This document shows, piece after piece, positions 45,969 through 54,205 of a DNA stretch of 64,000 bases (positions within the stretch are counted from its first letter, which is position 1; each line of letters opens with the position of its first letter). This DNA comes from Terriglobia bacterium (lineage in GTDB: Bacteria > Acidobacteriota > Terriglobia > Versatilivoradales > Versatilivoraceae), in NCBI GenBank assembly GCA_951813285.1, contig OX638355.1, positions 773,136-837,135 on the forward strand. Direction: 5' to 3'. Under the pieces are notes generated by a model. It had not been told where the DNA came from, searched no databases, and saw only the letters and a program-made list of their open reading frames with translations. Both the position numbers and the translations under genes were made by a program.

Positions 45969-46425
45969 CGGCCGGGGGCTCCTTCCCACAAGCAATCAAG
46001 GAAAAGAGTTATCCGCGAAGGGGCACGAAGAACGACGAAGGGCCACTAAGGAGTTGGAGATGGCTCAGGAGGGACCGGCCAAGAGTCGGGAAGGGAGAAG
46101 AGATTTCCACCCGGGGCGCTAAAGGATCTGTTGGGGGGCAAGAGATGAATCCGCCAAGGGATTCCAAGGGGTTGGAAGAGACTCGAAAGGGATCCGTGAA
46201 GGGCCACCAAGGCCCCTGTGGATTCCCAGAAACAAGCGCTCGATCATCGAGCAAATCAGCTTCCTGAGCAACAGCCTCTCTTCCTGTCTATCCTGTGTAT
46301 CCATGTTCATTTTGTAACAAACCGGTTTAACGGGACATTGTCCTTGTTCCCCATGGGCCATGAAGGTTTGTCGTCTCACTCGCGCACGATCCGCCCGGCA
46401 GGGTGGGGATTGAACTCGTCCTTCA
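45969..46425. repeat. intergenic region with dispersed repeats
   Basis: Contains two GAAGGGCCAC-type repeats (46006-46052, 46190-46215) and a TTCCTGTCTATCCTGTGTAT stretch at about 46280-46300 of another known repeat style. No gene is visible. Minus-strand open frames here are reads through the repeats. Confidence 0.6.
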
Positions 46426-48633
46426 ATGTCGTTTCGACTCAACAGCACTAGCCGCCGTCAACTCCTGCTGGCTCTGCTGCTGATTGGCCTGGCAGCCTTC
46501 TGCCATCGGCAGGAATCGCCGCCGGATGCCAATCCGGCCGGGGCCCCCGCCGCCCTCCAGGACCTCTACGGCATCTTCAGCCATGAGATCAGACCCGAGG
46601 CGGTCGGCAACGTCTACCAGGCGGTGGGCAATCGCTTCCAGTTGGAGGGAAAGCTCTACGCCGCGGTCCTGAAGGCCCTCAATGCCTACGACATCCTGCA
46701 GGAGAGCACCCGCCTGACCGAAGCCGACCGGGAACGGCTGCTACCCAGAAGCCGGCAGGAAGCCAGCGAGGCCTTTACCGCTCTGGAAAAATCCCTGGAC
46801 TGGCCCCGCATTCGGATCGAGGTGGGTGCTGAGGAATTTGCGCTCCAGAGTCTTCCCCAACTCGACCTTTACCGGGAAATCCCGCAGCCGATTCTGCTCA
46901 CGCTTCACAACTCCACTTCCGAGACCAGAATGCTTTCTCTCGGGAGTTCCGGTCTGAGGCTGGAGGTGGACACCCTGGAGCTGGCCCCCTCGACCACCCG
47001 GCATCTGCTGGCCCAAATCGATTCCGCCGAGACCGGGGAGGGTGCGGCCTGCCTCTCAGTGGCGTCCGAGGGAAGGAGCGTGACCTGGCGCCTCCCCTTC
47101 CGGGTCGCGGAATCCGGTCTGCTGGAGGGGCGGCTGGTGGAGTCTGAGGGCGGCGCCCCCACCATCGGCCGGATTCGAGTGACCGACGAGGAAGGGCGTT
47201 ACCGAGCACCGCTCGAGGCCGCCTATGGTTTGGTTCTGCGTCCGCGGAGGGATCCCGCCCGCTGGAGCTATGCTTCAGGAAACTTCCGCCTGCGCACTCC
47301 GGCCGGCAAGATCCGGATTTCCATCCGGCGAGGCCTGGAATATTTACCCATCGACGAGGATCTCGATCTGGAGGCCGGTCAGACCCTGCGTCGCACTTTT
47401 TCGCTCAAGCGGTGGGCAAACATGGAGCGGGGGGGATGGCACTCCGGAGACACCCACATCCACATGCTGGATCCGCCCAGCGCCCTCTTCGAGATGCAGG
47501 CGGAGGACCTGCGGGTCGGCAATGTCCTCGTGCTGGAGCATATGGGAAAGACCTACTCCAGGGAGCACTTCCGGGGCGAGTTGGACCCGATTTCCGATCC
47601 CCGGCACCTGGTCTACTACAACCAGGAGTACCGCAACCAGACCCTGGGCCACGTCAGCCTTCTCCACCTCAAGAAGCTGGTGGAGCCCATCTCCACCGGC
47701 GGACTGGCCGTTCCCGAGACCACCGTTTACCGCTATTCCTACCTGAGACCCTCCCGCAAGGGGTTCCCCCGCCACGGCCAGGCCGGCTGGCCCGACGCCC
47801 TGGTGCTGGACGCCATGCGGGAAACCCACCGGCAGGGAGGGTTGGTGAACTGGGCCCACCTGCGCCCCGCCCAACTCGAGTTCCCCATCGACATGGTCTT
47901 CGGCGAAATCGACACCGCCGACATCCTCACCCACACCCGGCTGCCCCAAACCCTCAAGCTCTGGTACAACCTGCTGAACTGCGGCTTCCGCTTGCCCGCC
48001 ACTGCAGGAACCGACCGCATCGGGCCCGAGGAGCCGGTGGGGCATCAGAGGGTCTACGTCAAGCTGGACGGCCCGCTCACCTACCCCGCATGGATGGAAG
48101 GACTGCGCCTGGGCCGCTCCTTCGTGACCAACGGACCCATGGTCAGCCTTGCGGTGGACGGCCGGGGCCCCGGCGAGACATTGACGCTCAGCAAGCGCAA
48201 GGTCCTTCGCATCCAGGCCCGGGGGCGCTCCCTGAGGCCCTTCGAGCGGCTGGAGATCGTGGTCAACGGGAAGGTGGCGGCCAGTGTCCCGGCTGAAGAC
48301 CAGGGCCGCCGCGCGCACCTCAGCCTCGATCTCCCGGCCGACCAAAGCCTGTGGATTGCCGCGCGCTGCATGGGGGGGTCCCCCGAGGAAACCTCCATCT
48401 GGACCCATCCCCTGTTCGCCCACGCCAACCCGGTATATATCGACTATCCGGGAAGGGACCTGGCTGAGGCCGAGAGCGCATGCTATCTGCTCGACTTCCT
48501 GAAGCCGCTGGAGAAGTGGGCTCGCGAGGAAGCCTACTTCGAGAATCCGGCACAGAAGGACCGGGCTCTGGCCACCATCCACCAGGGCATGGATTTCTAC
48601 CGCCGCCTGTGTAACGGCGAAGGCAAGAACTGA
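46426..48633 (+). CDS. CehA/McbA-type PHP-domain metallohydrolase lipoprotein
   Basis: A 735-residue protein with a signal ending in a lipobox (LAAFC). An N-terminal beta-rich region (about 90-330) precedes the PHP catalytic domain, which starts GGWHSGDTHIHMLDPPSALF. The HxH pair, VNWAHLRPAQLEF and ATAGTDRIGPEEP supply further metal ligands. The CehA/McbA group hydrolyses esters or phosphoesters. The C-terminal beta domain (about 600-735) is a typical attachment. No ribosome site is obvious. Exported with the sialidase-like protein that follows after 56 bases. Confidence 0.8.
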   Translation: MSFRLNSTSRRQLLLALLLIGLAAFCHRQESPPDANPAGAPAALQDLYGIFSHEIRPEAVGNVYQAVGNRFQLEGKLYAAVLKALNAYDILQESTRLTEADRERLLPRSRQEASEAFTALEKSLDWPRIRIEVGAEEFALQSLPQLDLYREIPQPILLTLHNSTSETRMLSLGSSGLRLEVDTLELAPSTTRHLLAQIDSAETGEGAACLSVASEGRSVTWRLPFRVAESGLLEGRLVESEGGAPTIGRIRVTDEEGRYRAPLEAAYGLVLRPRRDPARWSYASGNFRLRTPAGKIRISIRRGLEYLPIDEDLDLEAGQTLRRTFSLKRWANMERGGWHSGDTHIHMLDPPSALFEMQAEDLRVGNVLVLEHMGKTYSREHFRGELDPISDPRHLVYYNQEYRNQTLGHVSLLHLKKLVEPISTGGLAVPETTVYRYSYLRPSRKGFPRHGQAGWPDALVLDAMRETHRQGGLVNWAHLRPAQLEFPIDMVFGEIDTADILTHTRLPQTLKLWYNLLNCGFRLPATAGTDRIGPEEPVGHQRVYVKLDGPLTYPAWMEGLRLGRSFVTNGPMVSLAVDGRGPGETLTLSKRKVLRIQARGRSLRPFERLEIVVNGKVAASVPAEDQGRRAHLSLDLPADQSLWIAARCMGGSPEETSIWTHPLFAHANPVYIDYPGRDLAEAESACYLLDFLKPLEKWAREEAYFENPAQKDRALATIHQGMDFYRRLCNGEGKN

Positions 48634-48689
48634 CCGGACGGCCGCCTTCGACTCTTGTGGCCCGCTGCCTCAACTATCCGAGGAATCCC

Positions 48690-50876
48690 ATGACCCCCTC
48701 AGCCAAACTCAGCCTGATCCTGCTGATCTGCCTGACCGTTGGTTCCTGCGCCCGGTCCACTGACGGCCCGACCCCAACAGGAAACAATGGGGCGGGGAAC
48801 TGGAAACGGGACCAGCGCAGCTTCGTCTACCTCTCGGAGAGACGCGCGCGCTATGCCGGGATCACCCGCACCGCCGAGGGCCGGCTGCTGACCCTGTTCA
48901 CCCACCAGACGGCGCAACAGGAGCGGGACGGCTCGGGAGATCTCCAACTGGTGCGCAGGACCCGCGACGGGGATTGGTGGTTCTATCCGGAGACGATATT
49001 CGAAGGCCGCCAGGGAGAACCCCGGGCCATGGGCACCCTGACCACCCTGGAATCCGGCCGCATCATCGCCCCCTTCGCCGAGCTGAACGACGGCTCCGCC
49101 GGCAGCCGGCTGCGGCTATTGGCTTCCGAGGACCACGGCGAAACCTGGACAGCCAGTGCGCCCCTGAACCCCCATCCCCTGACCTGGGCCATGCCCTACG
49201 GAAGGCCCTTCGAGGCGGGCGACCGGGTGCTGATGCCTGTCCACGGGGCCGTCAGCCGGGAAGACCTGGCGGCCACCCGACTGCAGACGGGCCTGCTGCA
49301 ATCCACCGATGGCGGCAAGAGCTGGGGGCATTGGATCCCGATTGCGGTTCCCGGCCCGGAGGCGGACCTCAGCTACGAGTTTCCGGCGGTGCTTCCCCTG
49401 AAGGACGGGACCTGGCTGGCGGTCCTCACCCAGAGGCAGTTGAAGAAGCGTCCCGGGCTACCCCTGGATATTCCGCAGACGCTGGTGCGGTCCTACAGCA
49501 CCGACCAAGGCAAGAGCTGGACCCGACCCGAGCCCCTGTGCGTCGGCTCCTGGGCCAGCCTGACACCCATGGGCGACGGCACTGTGGCCTGCTCCTTCGC
49601 CCTCTGGTCGGCCTGGGGCAGCATGGAAGTCATGTTCAGCGACGACGGCTTTCGAACCATCGGCCACCGGACCCCCTTCGTGGAACACAACTGGCTGCCG
49701 GGCTTTGGACCCAGCGGTTGGGGCGGAGGCTGGGCCCGGGATCCCATTCCCCTGCCGCCGGTGGTCCCCAACCTGCAAGGGGACTGGAAGGCCGGCCACT
49801 ATGGGTTTTCCTCCGGCCTGGCCCTGGACGAGGACCGCTTGATGCTGGTGCTGGGACAGCGCCAAAAGGGAAGCGGCTACACCGACCCTCCCCACGAAGT
49901 GAACCTTCCCATCGAGAAGGAGCGGATCGAGACCATTGTCATGAAGCGGGTGCAGAAGCCCGCGGCCCCGGCCGCCGAACCTCCCCGTGCCCATGGTGAG
50001 CCGGACGGGCAATGGTATCTGGCCGAACGATGGCCCGAGGAGGAGTGGCGCCGGAAAGTCGGGCAGCCGCCCAACGACGTGACCCTGGTGCTCAAGTCGG
50101 GGCGCTGGATACGCCTAAAAGCCCAATACACCGTTCCCCACCAGCACGGACCCGGCAGAATCCTGGGGCGGGAGCGGGGCTACTGGGTCTGGAAGTCCGT
50201 CGACGGACTCCACTACCGGACGCGCCTGCAAGGCTCCTATTCCGATGATCAGGGGAAGACCTGGAAGCAGGCCAAGGTGGAGGACCCGGTGCCGCTGGCT
50301 GCGGCCGTGCACCTGGGGGGTGTGGCCTTTGAAGAGCCGGACGGAACCCTGGTGGCTCCCGTCTACGGCTACCTGAACCAGGACGACATGTCGGTCTCCC
50401 TCTACGTCTCCGCCCTGGTGAGGTCCCACGACGGAGGCGCATCCTGGAGCGACTGGAGCATCATCGCCTTCGACCGGAAGAACCGCTACACCGCCTACAG
50501 CGAGACCCAGGTCATGGCCCTGTCGGATGAGACCTGGGTGGCCTTTCTCCGCAGCGAAAACCGCAGCTACGTCCCGGTAATGAGGGCCGTCATCTCCCGA
50601 ACCCGCAGCACCGACCGGGGAAGGACCTGGAGCCCGCCCCAACCCACGGCCGCGGCCGGTGTGACGGCCGGACTGCGGCTGCCGGATGGAGGCATTGCCC
50701 TGTCGGCTCAGAACACTTGCGGCTGGGGGCTGGCGGTCACCTACAACTACGGCCACACCTGGAACTACGTGCTGCCGGCCACCTACTTCTCGGCCCGGGC
50801 CGGCGTGCTCGACGACAAGTCCTTCTGGCTCCACGACGCCCACGGCGGGATCGTGTCCGTCTATCGCAGGCCCTGA
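48690..50876 (+). CDS. sialidase-like double beta-propeller lipoprotein
   Basis: A 728-residue lipoprotein from the ATG at 48690 (GAGGA upstream; lipobox VGSC). Asp boxes of the S-x-D-x-G-x-(T/S)-W type appear in two sets: SEDHGETW, STDGGKSW and STDQGKSW in the first 360 residues, and SDDQGKTW, SHDGGASW and STDRGRTW in the second half. There are thus two six-bladed exo-alpha-sialidase-like domains in tandem. True sialidase activity needs an Arg triad, Tyr and Glu that I could not map. It may bind or cleave sialic acids or related acidic sugars outside the cell. Confidence 0.8.
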   Translation: MTPSAKLSLILLICLTVGSCARSTDGPTPTGNNGAGNWKRDQRSFVYLSERRARYAGITRTAEGRLLTLFTHQTAQQERDGSGDLQLVRRTRDGDWWFYPETIFEGRQGEPRAMGTLTTLESGRIIAPFAELNDGSAGSRLRLLASEDHGETWTASAPLNPHPLTWAMPYGRPFEAGDRVLMPVHGAVSREDLAATRLQTGLLQSTDGGKSWGHWIPIAVPGPEADLSYEFPAVLPLKDGTWLAVLTQRQLKKRPGLPLDIPQTLVRSYSTDQGKSWTRPEPLCVGSWASLTPMGDGTVACSFALWSAWGSMEVMFSDDGFRTIGHRTPFVEHNWLPGFGPSGWGGGWARDPIPLPPVVPNLQGDWKAGHYGFSSGLALDEDRLMLVLGQRQKGSGYTDPPHEVNLPIEKERIETIVMKRVQKPAAPAAEPPRAHGEPDGQWYLAERWPEEEWRRKVGQPPNDVTLVLKSGRWIRLKAQYTVPHQHGPGRILGRERGYWVWKSVDGLHYRTRLQGSYSDDQGKTWKQAKVEDPVPLAAAVHLGGVAFEEPDGTLVAPVYGYLNQDDMSVSLYVSALVRSHDGGASWSDWSIIAFDRKNRYTAYSETQVMALSDETWVAFLRSENRSYVPVMRAVISRTRSTDRGRTWSPPQPTAAAGVTAGLRLPDGGIALSAQNTCGWGLAVTYNYGHTWNYVLPATYFSARAGVLDDKSFWLHDAHGGIVSVYRRP

Positions 50877-51201
50877 GCCGGCGCTTCTCACCGGCTGCGC
50901 CGCTCGCCCCAAACCCTGGCACTGCGTGGAGACAGATTATTGAGCCTTTTGCAAAATTCGTCGTTCAGCGCTGGGGACGGTTCAGCGCTGGGGACGTTGT
51001 TGAATTACTGGAATAACTTCGATGAGCCGCCCCTGCATTGCTTTGATTCAATGGCGTTTCCTACGCACTCTTTACAAGTTATTCCAGTAATTCAACAACG
51101 TCCCCTATTCACGCAGGCGGTAGCCAGGGGATCCAGTAAGCCGCCAAGGCGGCGGCAGCAATCCCCCGGCCAGGAATGCTGACTATGTCCGCAGGCCGAC
51201 C
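50877..51201. other. intergenic region carrying a mobile-like inverted repeat
   Basis: Between the sialidase-like gene and the Tat protein on the other strand. It holds a tandem duplication of GTTCAGCGCTGGGGACG (50963-50996), the 30-bp inverted repeat described separately, and a GCCGCCAAGGCGGCGGCAGC palindrome near 51141-51160. No gene was recognised. Confidence 0.6.
50990..51105. repeat. perfect 30-bp inverted repeat (MITE/REP-like)
   Basis: Arms at 50990-51019 and 51076-51105 are perfect reverse complements over 30 bases (left arm begins GGGGACGTTGTTGAATTACT), with a 56-base loop without an ORF. The sequence style resembles elements moved by REP-associated tyrosine (IS200-like) transposases, but no transposase is present in the window. 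Confidence 0.85.
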
Positions 51202-52851
51202 TCAGGCAACCGGAGGGTACTTGACCGTGAGCCAGACCCCGCGCAGTCTTAGCCCGTCCCGGCGCCTGCCGCCCTTTGCCACCCGGACCTCCAGCCGATT
51301 CATCCCCTGGCGGACCATTGCCGCTTGAACCGGGCAGCCAAGGCGCTCCAGGTCTTCCGGAGCATCCTTCCCGGAGGGTTCGCCGGCTTCAAATGCCAGC
51401 TCTCCGCCATTGAGGCGGCCGGCGACCCGTTCACCACGGCTCAGGCCTTCCACCTCCACCTCCAGGCGGACCCCGCCCGGACGACCCGAGCGCTCGGCAG
51501 CCTCCAGGTCGTCGCCCACCGGCAGCTCAACCGCGGCGGACGGCCCCGGATTGCCCCGGCGCAGCTCCAGGGGAAGCTGCCCTGGGTGGCTGGCGATGGC
51601 GTAGGGTCCGATGTCCTGGATGTAGTCCACCCCGAAGCGCTTGTCCCGAAACTGCAGGCTGGAGGCCGACTGAATGTCCTCGAGCAGCCCGTAGGCCTCG
51701 GGGACCGGCCGGCCGTAGGCCAGCATGGACACCTGGCGGTAATGGTAGTTCCAGAGGTAGATCCCGTCGGCTCCCGCCTGGAAGATGTTGGCAGCCGCAC
51801 CCCGCATGGCCTCGTCCGATCCGAAGACCTTAAGGCCGCAGTTGATGCAGGGGTAGACGGGAACCTCGTGGCGGTGCCCCAGCGTCACCAGCTCCCGGGC
51901 CGGATTGGTGAAGACCGTGTATCCCCCGCCGATCAGCATCCGGTCCACCCAACCCTGCTTGAGCCAAGTCTCCACATCCAGGCCGATGCGATTGCAGGCC
52001 TGCAAGGTCCCCGGAACCCTCACACCCAGAAGCAGGGGCCGTTGACGGGATTCCGACACCTTCCTCACAATCCGGTGAGCCCCCTGGATCAGGTTGTTCA
52101 TCAGAGCCGCTCCCGCTTCCTCCTCCCCGGGCTTGAAGTACCAGGGCATGCGGAAGAAGTTCAGGTCGATCCCGTCCAGGTCGTAGTTCTCTGCGGTGTG
52201 GCGGACCCACCAGAGCCGGTCCTCCCGCACTTCCGGTATGGCGAAGTTCAGGCCGGACCACCTGGCCGCCTCCAGGGTAGTGAAGGGGCTTCCTTTCTGG
52301 CTTCGCTCTCCCAGCAGCCACTCCGGATGGGCCACCTTCGGGGGATAGACCAGCCTCCCCTCGGGCATCCCGAAGGCATCGTGGGTGTCGTTCATGCGGA
52401 TCGACCCGAAGACCTCCAGGCCGTGGCGGTGGATGCCCTCGACCATGACGGACGTGGGGTCGTGGATGGCCTCATTGAGCGGCCGGTCCTGCTGCTGGGT
52501 CTGCCAGTAGCGGGTTTGCCCGGGACCCTGGGCGATGCCCCACATGATGCACCAGGCGATGCTGTCCACCGGGGTCCCCAGGATGGGCTCGAGGCGCAGC
52601 CCCAGAAAGGCCTCGGCCCCCTTGGCCGCCTCGGGGTCGTAGACCAGGTCCCCGTCGTCATCCAGGATCAGCCGCCGCCTTCGCTCCACGGCCTTGAGCC
52701 GCGCCTGCTCGAGCCCTTCCTGCCTCCCCGAGCAGCCCGGCAGTCCGGCCAGCCAGGAACTGCCCACCACTGCCCCGGCCGTCCCCAGGAAACGCCGCCG
52801 AGTCAAGGTCATCGGCGGCGGCTGGCCGATCATTCCATCATTGGTCACCAT
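51202..52851 (-). CDS. Tat-exported TIM-barrel glycoside-hydrolase-like protein (paralogue)
   Basis: A 549-residue protein with a twin-arginine signal (LTRRRFLGTAGAVVGSSWLA) that also contains a lipobox-like GLPGC. The ATG at 52851 has GAGG five bases upstream. Shared blocks with the 44211 protein include YDLDGIDLNFFRMPWYF, RVPGTLQACNRIGLDVETW, and IFQAGADGIYLWNYHYRQV. It lacks other recognisable motifs. The acidic DxN/DxD at the barrel end suggests a hydrolase. It is convergent with the sialidase-like gene and upstream of the VapBC pair. Confidence 0.68.
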   Translation of the reverse strand: MVTNDGMIGQPPPMTLTRRRFLGTAGAVVGSSWLAGLPGCSGRQEGLEQARLKAVERRRRLILDDDGDLVYDPEAAKGAEAFLGLRLEPILGTPVDSIAWCIMWGIAQGPGQTRYWQTQQQDRPLNEAIHDPTSVMVEGIHRHGLEVFGSIRMNDTHDAFGMPEGRLVYPPKVAHPEWLLGERSQKGSPFTTLEAARWSGLNFAIPEVREDRLWWVRHTAENYDLDGIDLNFFRMPWYFKPGEEEAGAALMNNLIQGAHRIVRKVSESRQRPLLLGVRVPGTLQACNRIGLDVETWLKQGWVDRMLIGGGYTVFTNPARELVTLGHRHEVPVYPCINCGLKVFGSDEAMRGAAANIFQAGADGIYLWNYHYRQVSMLAYGRPVPEAYGLLEDIQSASSLQFRDKRFGVDYIQDIGPYAIASHPGQLPLELRRGNPGPSAAVELPVGDDLEAAERSGRPGGVRLEVEVEGLSRGERVAGRLNGGELAFEAGEPSGKDAPEDLERLGCPVQAAMVRQGMNRLEVRVAKGGRRRDGLRLRGVWLTVKYPPVA

Positions 52852-52906
52852 TGGCGCCTCAGTGCAACGCTTTCGACCAGCATCATTCTTAAACCTCCAA
52901 CAAAGG

Positions 52907-53320
52907 CTACTCTACCCAGTTCTCCGTCTCAAGACCGGGAACCCTGGAGAAGTGCTTCTGGTTATTGGTCACCAGGACGCAGCCAAGAGTCAGAGCATGG
53001 GCGGCAATCATGGTGTCGTTACGACCAATTGGCTTACCGATTCTGAACAACTTGCCCTGGAGAGTCGCGAATTCGTCCGCAGCAGCCTTGTCCCAGGCAA
53101 GGACGCTGTTTAACCGGTCACAGAACAACCGGATGGCGTCGTTGTACCTTCCGACGCTGAGCGACCGCTCCGCGCCTGATCTCAACTCTGCATGGGTAAC
53201 GGCGGAGATAACCAATTCATCACCCGAATCGGCCATTTCCTGCATGATTGCAAGCAGCTTGGGGTCACGTGCCCGAATGACGTAGCTGCAGATATCGGTA
53301 TCCAGCATGTATCGCATCAA
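52907..53320 (-). CDS. vapC: VapC-type PIN-domain toxin
   Basis: A 137-residue PIN ribonuclease: MLDTDICSYVIRAR gives the first Asp, ISAVTHAELRSGAERS a Glu, and GRNDTMIAAHALTLGCVLVTNN the later Asp residues. The ATG overlaps the TGA of the preceding vapB by four bases. Typical VapC toxins cut tRNA or rRNA. Confidence 0.9.
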   Translation of the reverse strand: MMRYMLDTDICSYVIRARDPKLLAIMQEMADSGDELVISAVTHAELRSGAERSLSVGRYNDAIRLFCDRLNSVLAWDKAAADEFATLQGKLFRIGKPIGRNDTMIAAHALTLGCVLVTNNQKHFSRVPGLETENWVE

Positions 53321-53550
53321 AACGCGACTCGGCCGCTATCCGTCAACTCGGGACGGTCGGCCATGAAATCGTCGCCCACGGGAGGCGCTTCGTCGGCATA
53401 GGATTTCCACGTCTTGCGAACGGGGGCAATGACCAATGCGTCACCTTCCTTGCGTATAATCACCTCATCGACCCCCTCGAACCGATAGGCTTTCGGGATT
53501 CGAACGGCCTGACTGCGACCGTTGAAAAACAGCTTGGCGGTAGCTTGCAT
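53317..53550 (-). CDS. vapB: VapB-type AbrB-like antitoxin
   Basis: A 77-residue swapped-hairpin protein: AKLFFNGRSQAVRIPKAYRF then DEVIIRKEGDALVIAPV. The charged C-terminal tail (residues about 45-77) would inhibit the PIN toxin. It is coupled to vapC by an ATGA overlap. Confidence 0.9.
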   Translation of the reverse strand: MQATAKLFFNGRSQAVRIPKAYRFEGVDEVIIRKEGDALVIAPVRKTWKSYADEAPPVGDDFMADRPELTDSGRVAF

Positions 53551-53640
53551 AACAACTCCTCGACTCAGACTGACACCGTACCTGTTTCTCGCTGTATATC
53601 ACAAGAATATGCCAGGGAGCCAATAGACCGCAAGAACTAA

Positions 53641-53829
53641 ACGGTCGGTCAATACCCTTCGGATTCGACGTTCGAGGCCATCCAGGAAGCGGCCGAGCTT
53701 GGCATCCAGGGCCACGGCGCGGGCCTGCGTCAACCTCCGCATGGCGTCGTGCGGACGACCGGTCTTGCGGAGATTTTGGATGTAGTGAACCGGGAACGCC
53801 GGAAGTATGCCAAAGAGCGCCGTCATTGA
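53641..53829 (+). pseudogene. antitoxin-like remnant preceding a PIN fragment
   Basis: A frame opened after TAA and without a start reads STFEAIQEAAELGIQGHG then GLAEILDVVNRERRKYAKER and ends TGA. It overlaps the start of the PIN fragment by 23 bases, as antitoxin genes do. The 5' half is missing. Confidence 0.4.
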
Positions 53830-53965
53830 TACCTCCGTTTTGGTGAGTGCCTTTCTGTTTCGGGAGAGTGTGCCTGGACGGGTCATTGAACTTGCCGAGC
53901 GGAACGTTTACACCCTTTATCTTTCCCCGATTTTGATGGAAGAAGTGACGCGGTCACTTCACCTA
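53807..53965 (+). pseudogene. truncated PIN-domain toxin (PIN_3 type)
   Basis: MPKSAVIDTSVLVSAFLFRE and then LYLSPILMEEVTRSL are the first 50 residues of a PIN_3 toxin with the first Asp and a Glu. After that the frame runs into the antisense of hicB and the fold is lost. The toxin has lost its 3' two thirds. Confidence 0.6.
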
Positions 53966-53976
53966 TTCGCGTCCCT

Positions 53977-54198
53977 TTATCCGGCGACAGCGGCCACGTC
54001 GACTACTGTTGCCGTCCACTGCGATTCTGGCACCGGCTCACCGTGTTGGCTTGAGCTCTCGATGTGGAACTCGATCGCTTGGCGCATCTCCCTGACCACC
54101 TCCTCCCTGGTAGCTCCGGTTGCGACGCAACCGGGCAGGTCGGAAATGCAGGCCGCATAGCTGCTCGGCGCCTTTTCAATCACGATGGTGTATTGCAT
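53977..54198 (-). CDS. hicB: HicB-family antitoxin (orphan)
   Basis: A 73-residue protein from the ATG at 54198 (AAGGAG about ten bases upstream). It is the HicB fold: MQYTIVIEKAPSSYAACISD, CVATGATREEVVREMRQAIEFHIE. Only the partial RNase-H-like part is present, with no C-terminal HTH domain, as in short HicB forms. No hicA toxin lies on either side, so it may be an orphan. It begins eight bases past the stop of hsdR. Confidence 0.75.
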   Translation of the reverse strand: MQYTIVIEKAPSSYAACISDLPGCVATGATREEVVREMRQAIEFHIESSSQHGEPVPESQWTATVVDVAAVAG

Positions 54199-54205
54199 CC
54201 CTCGC

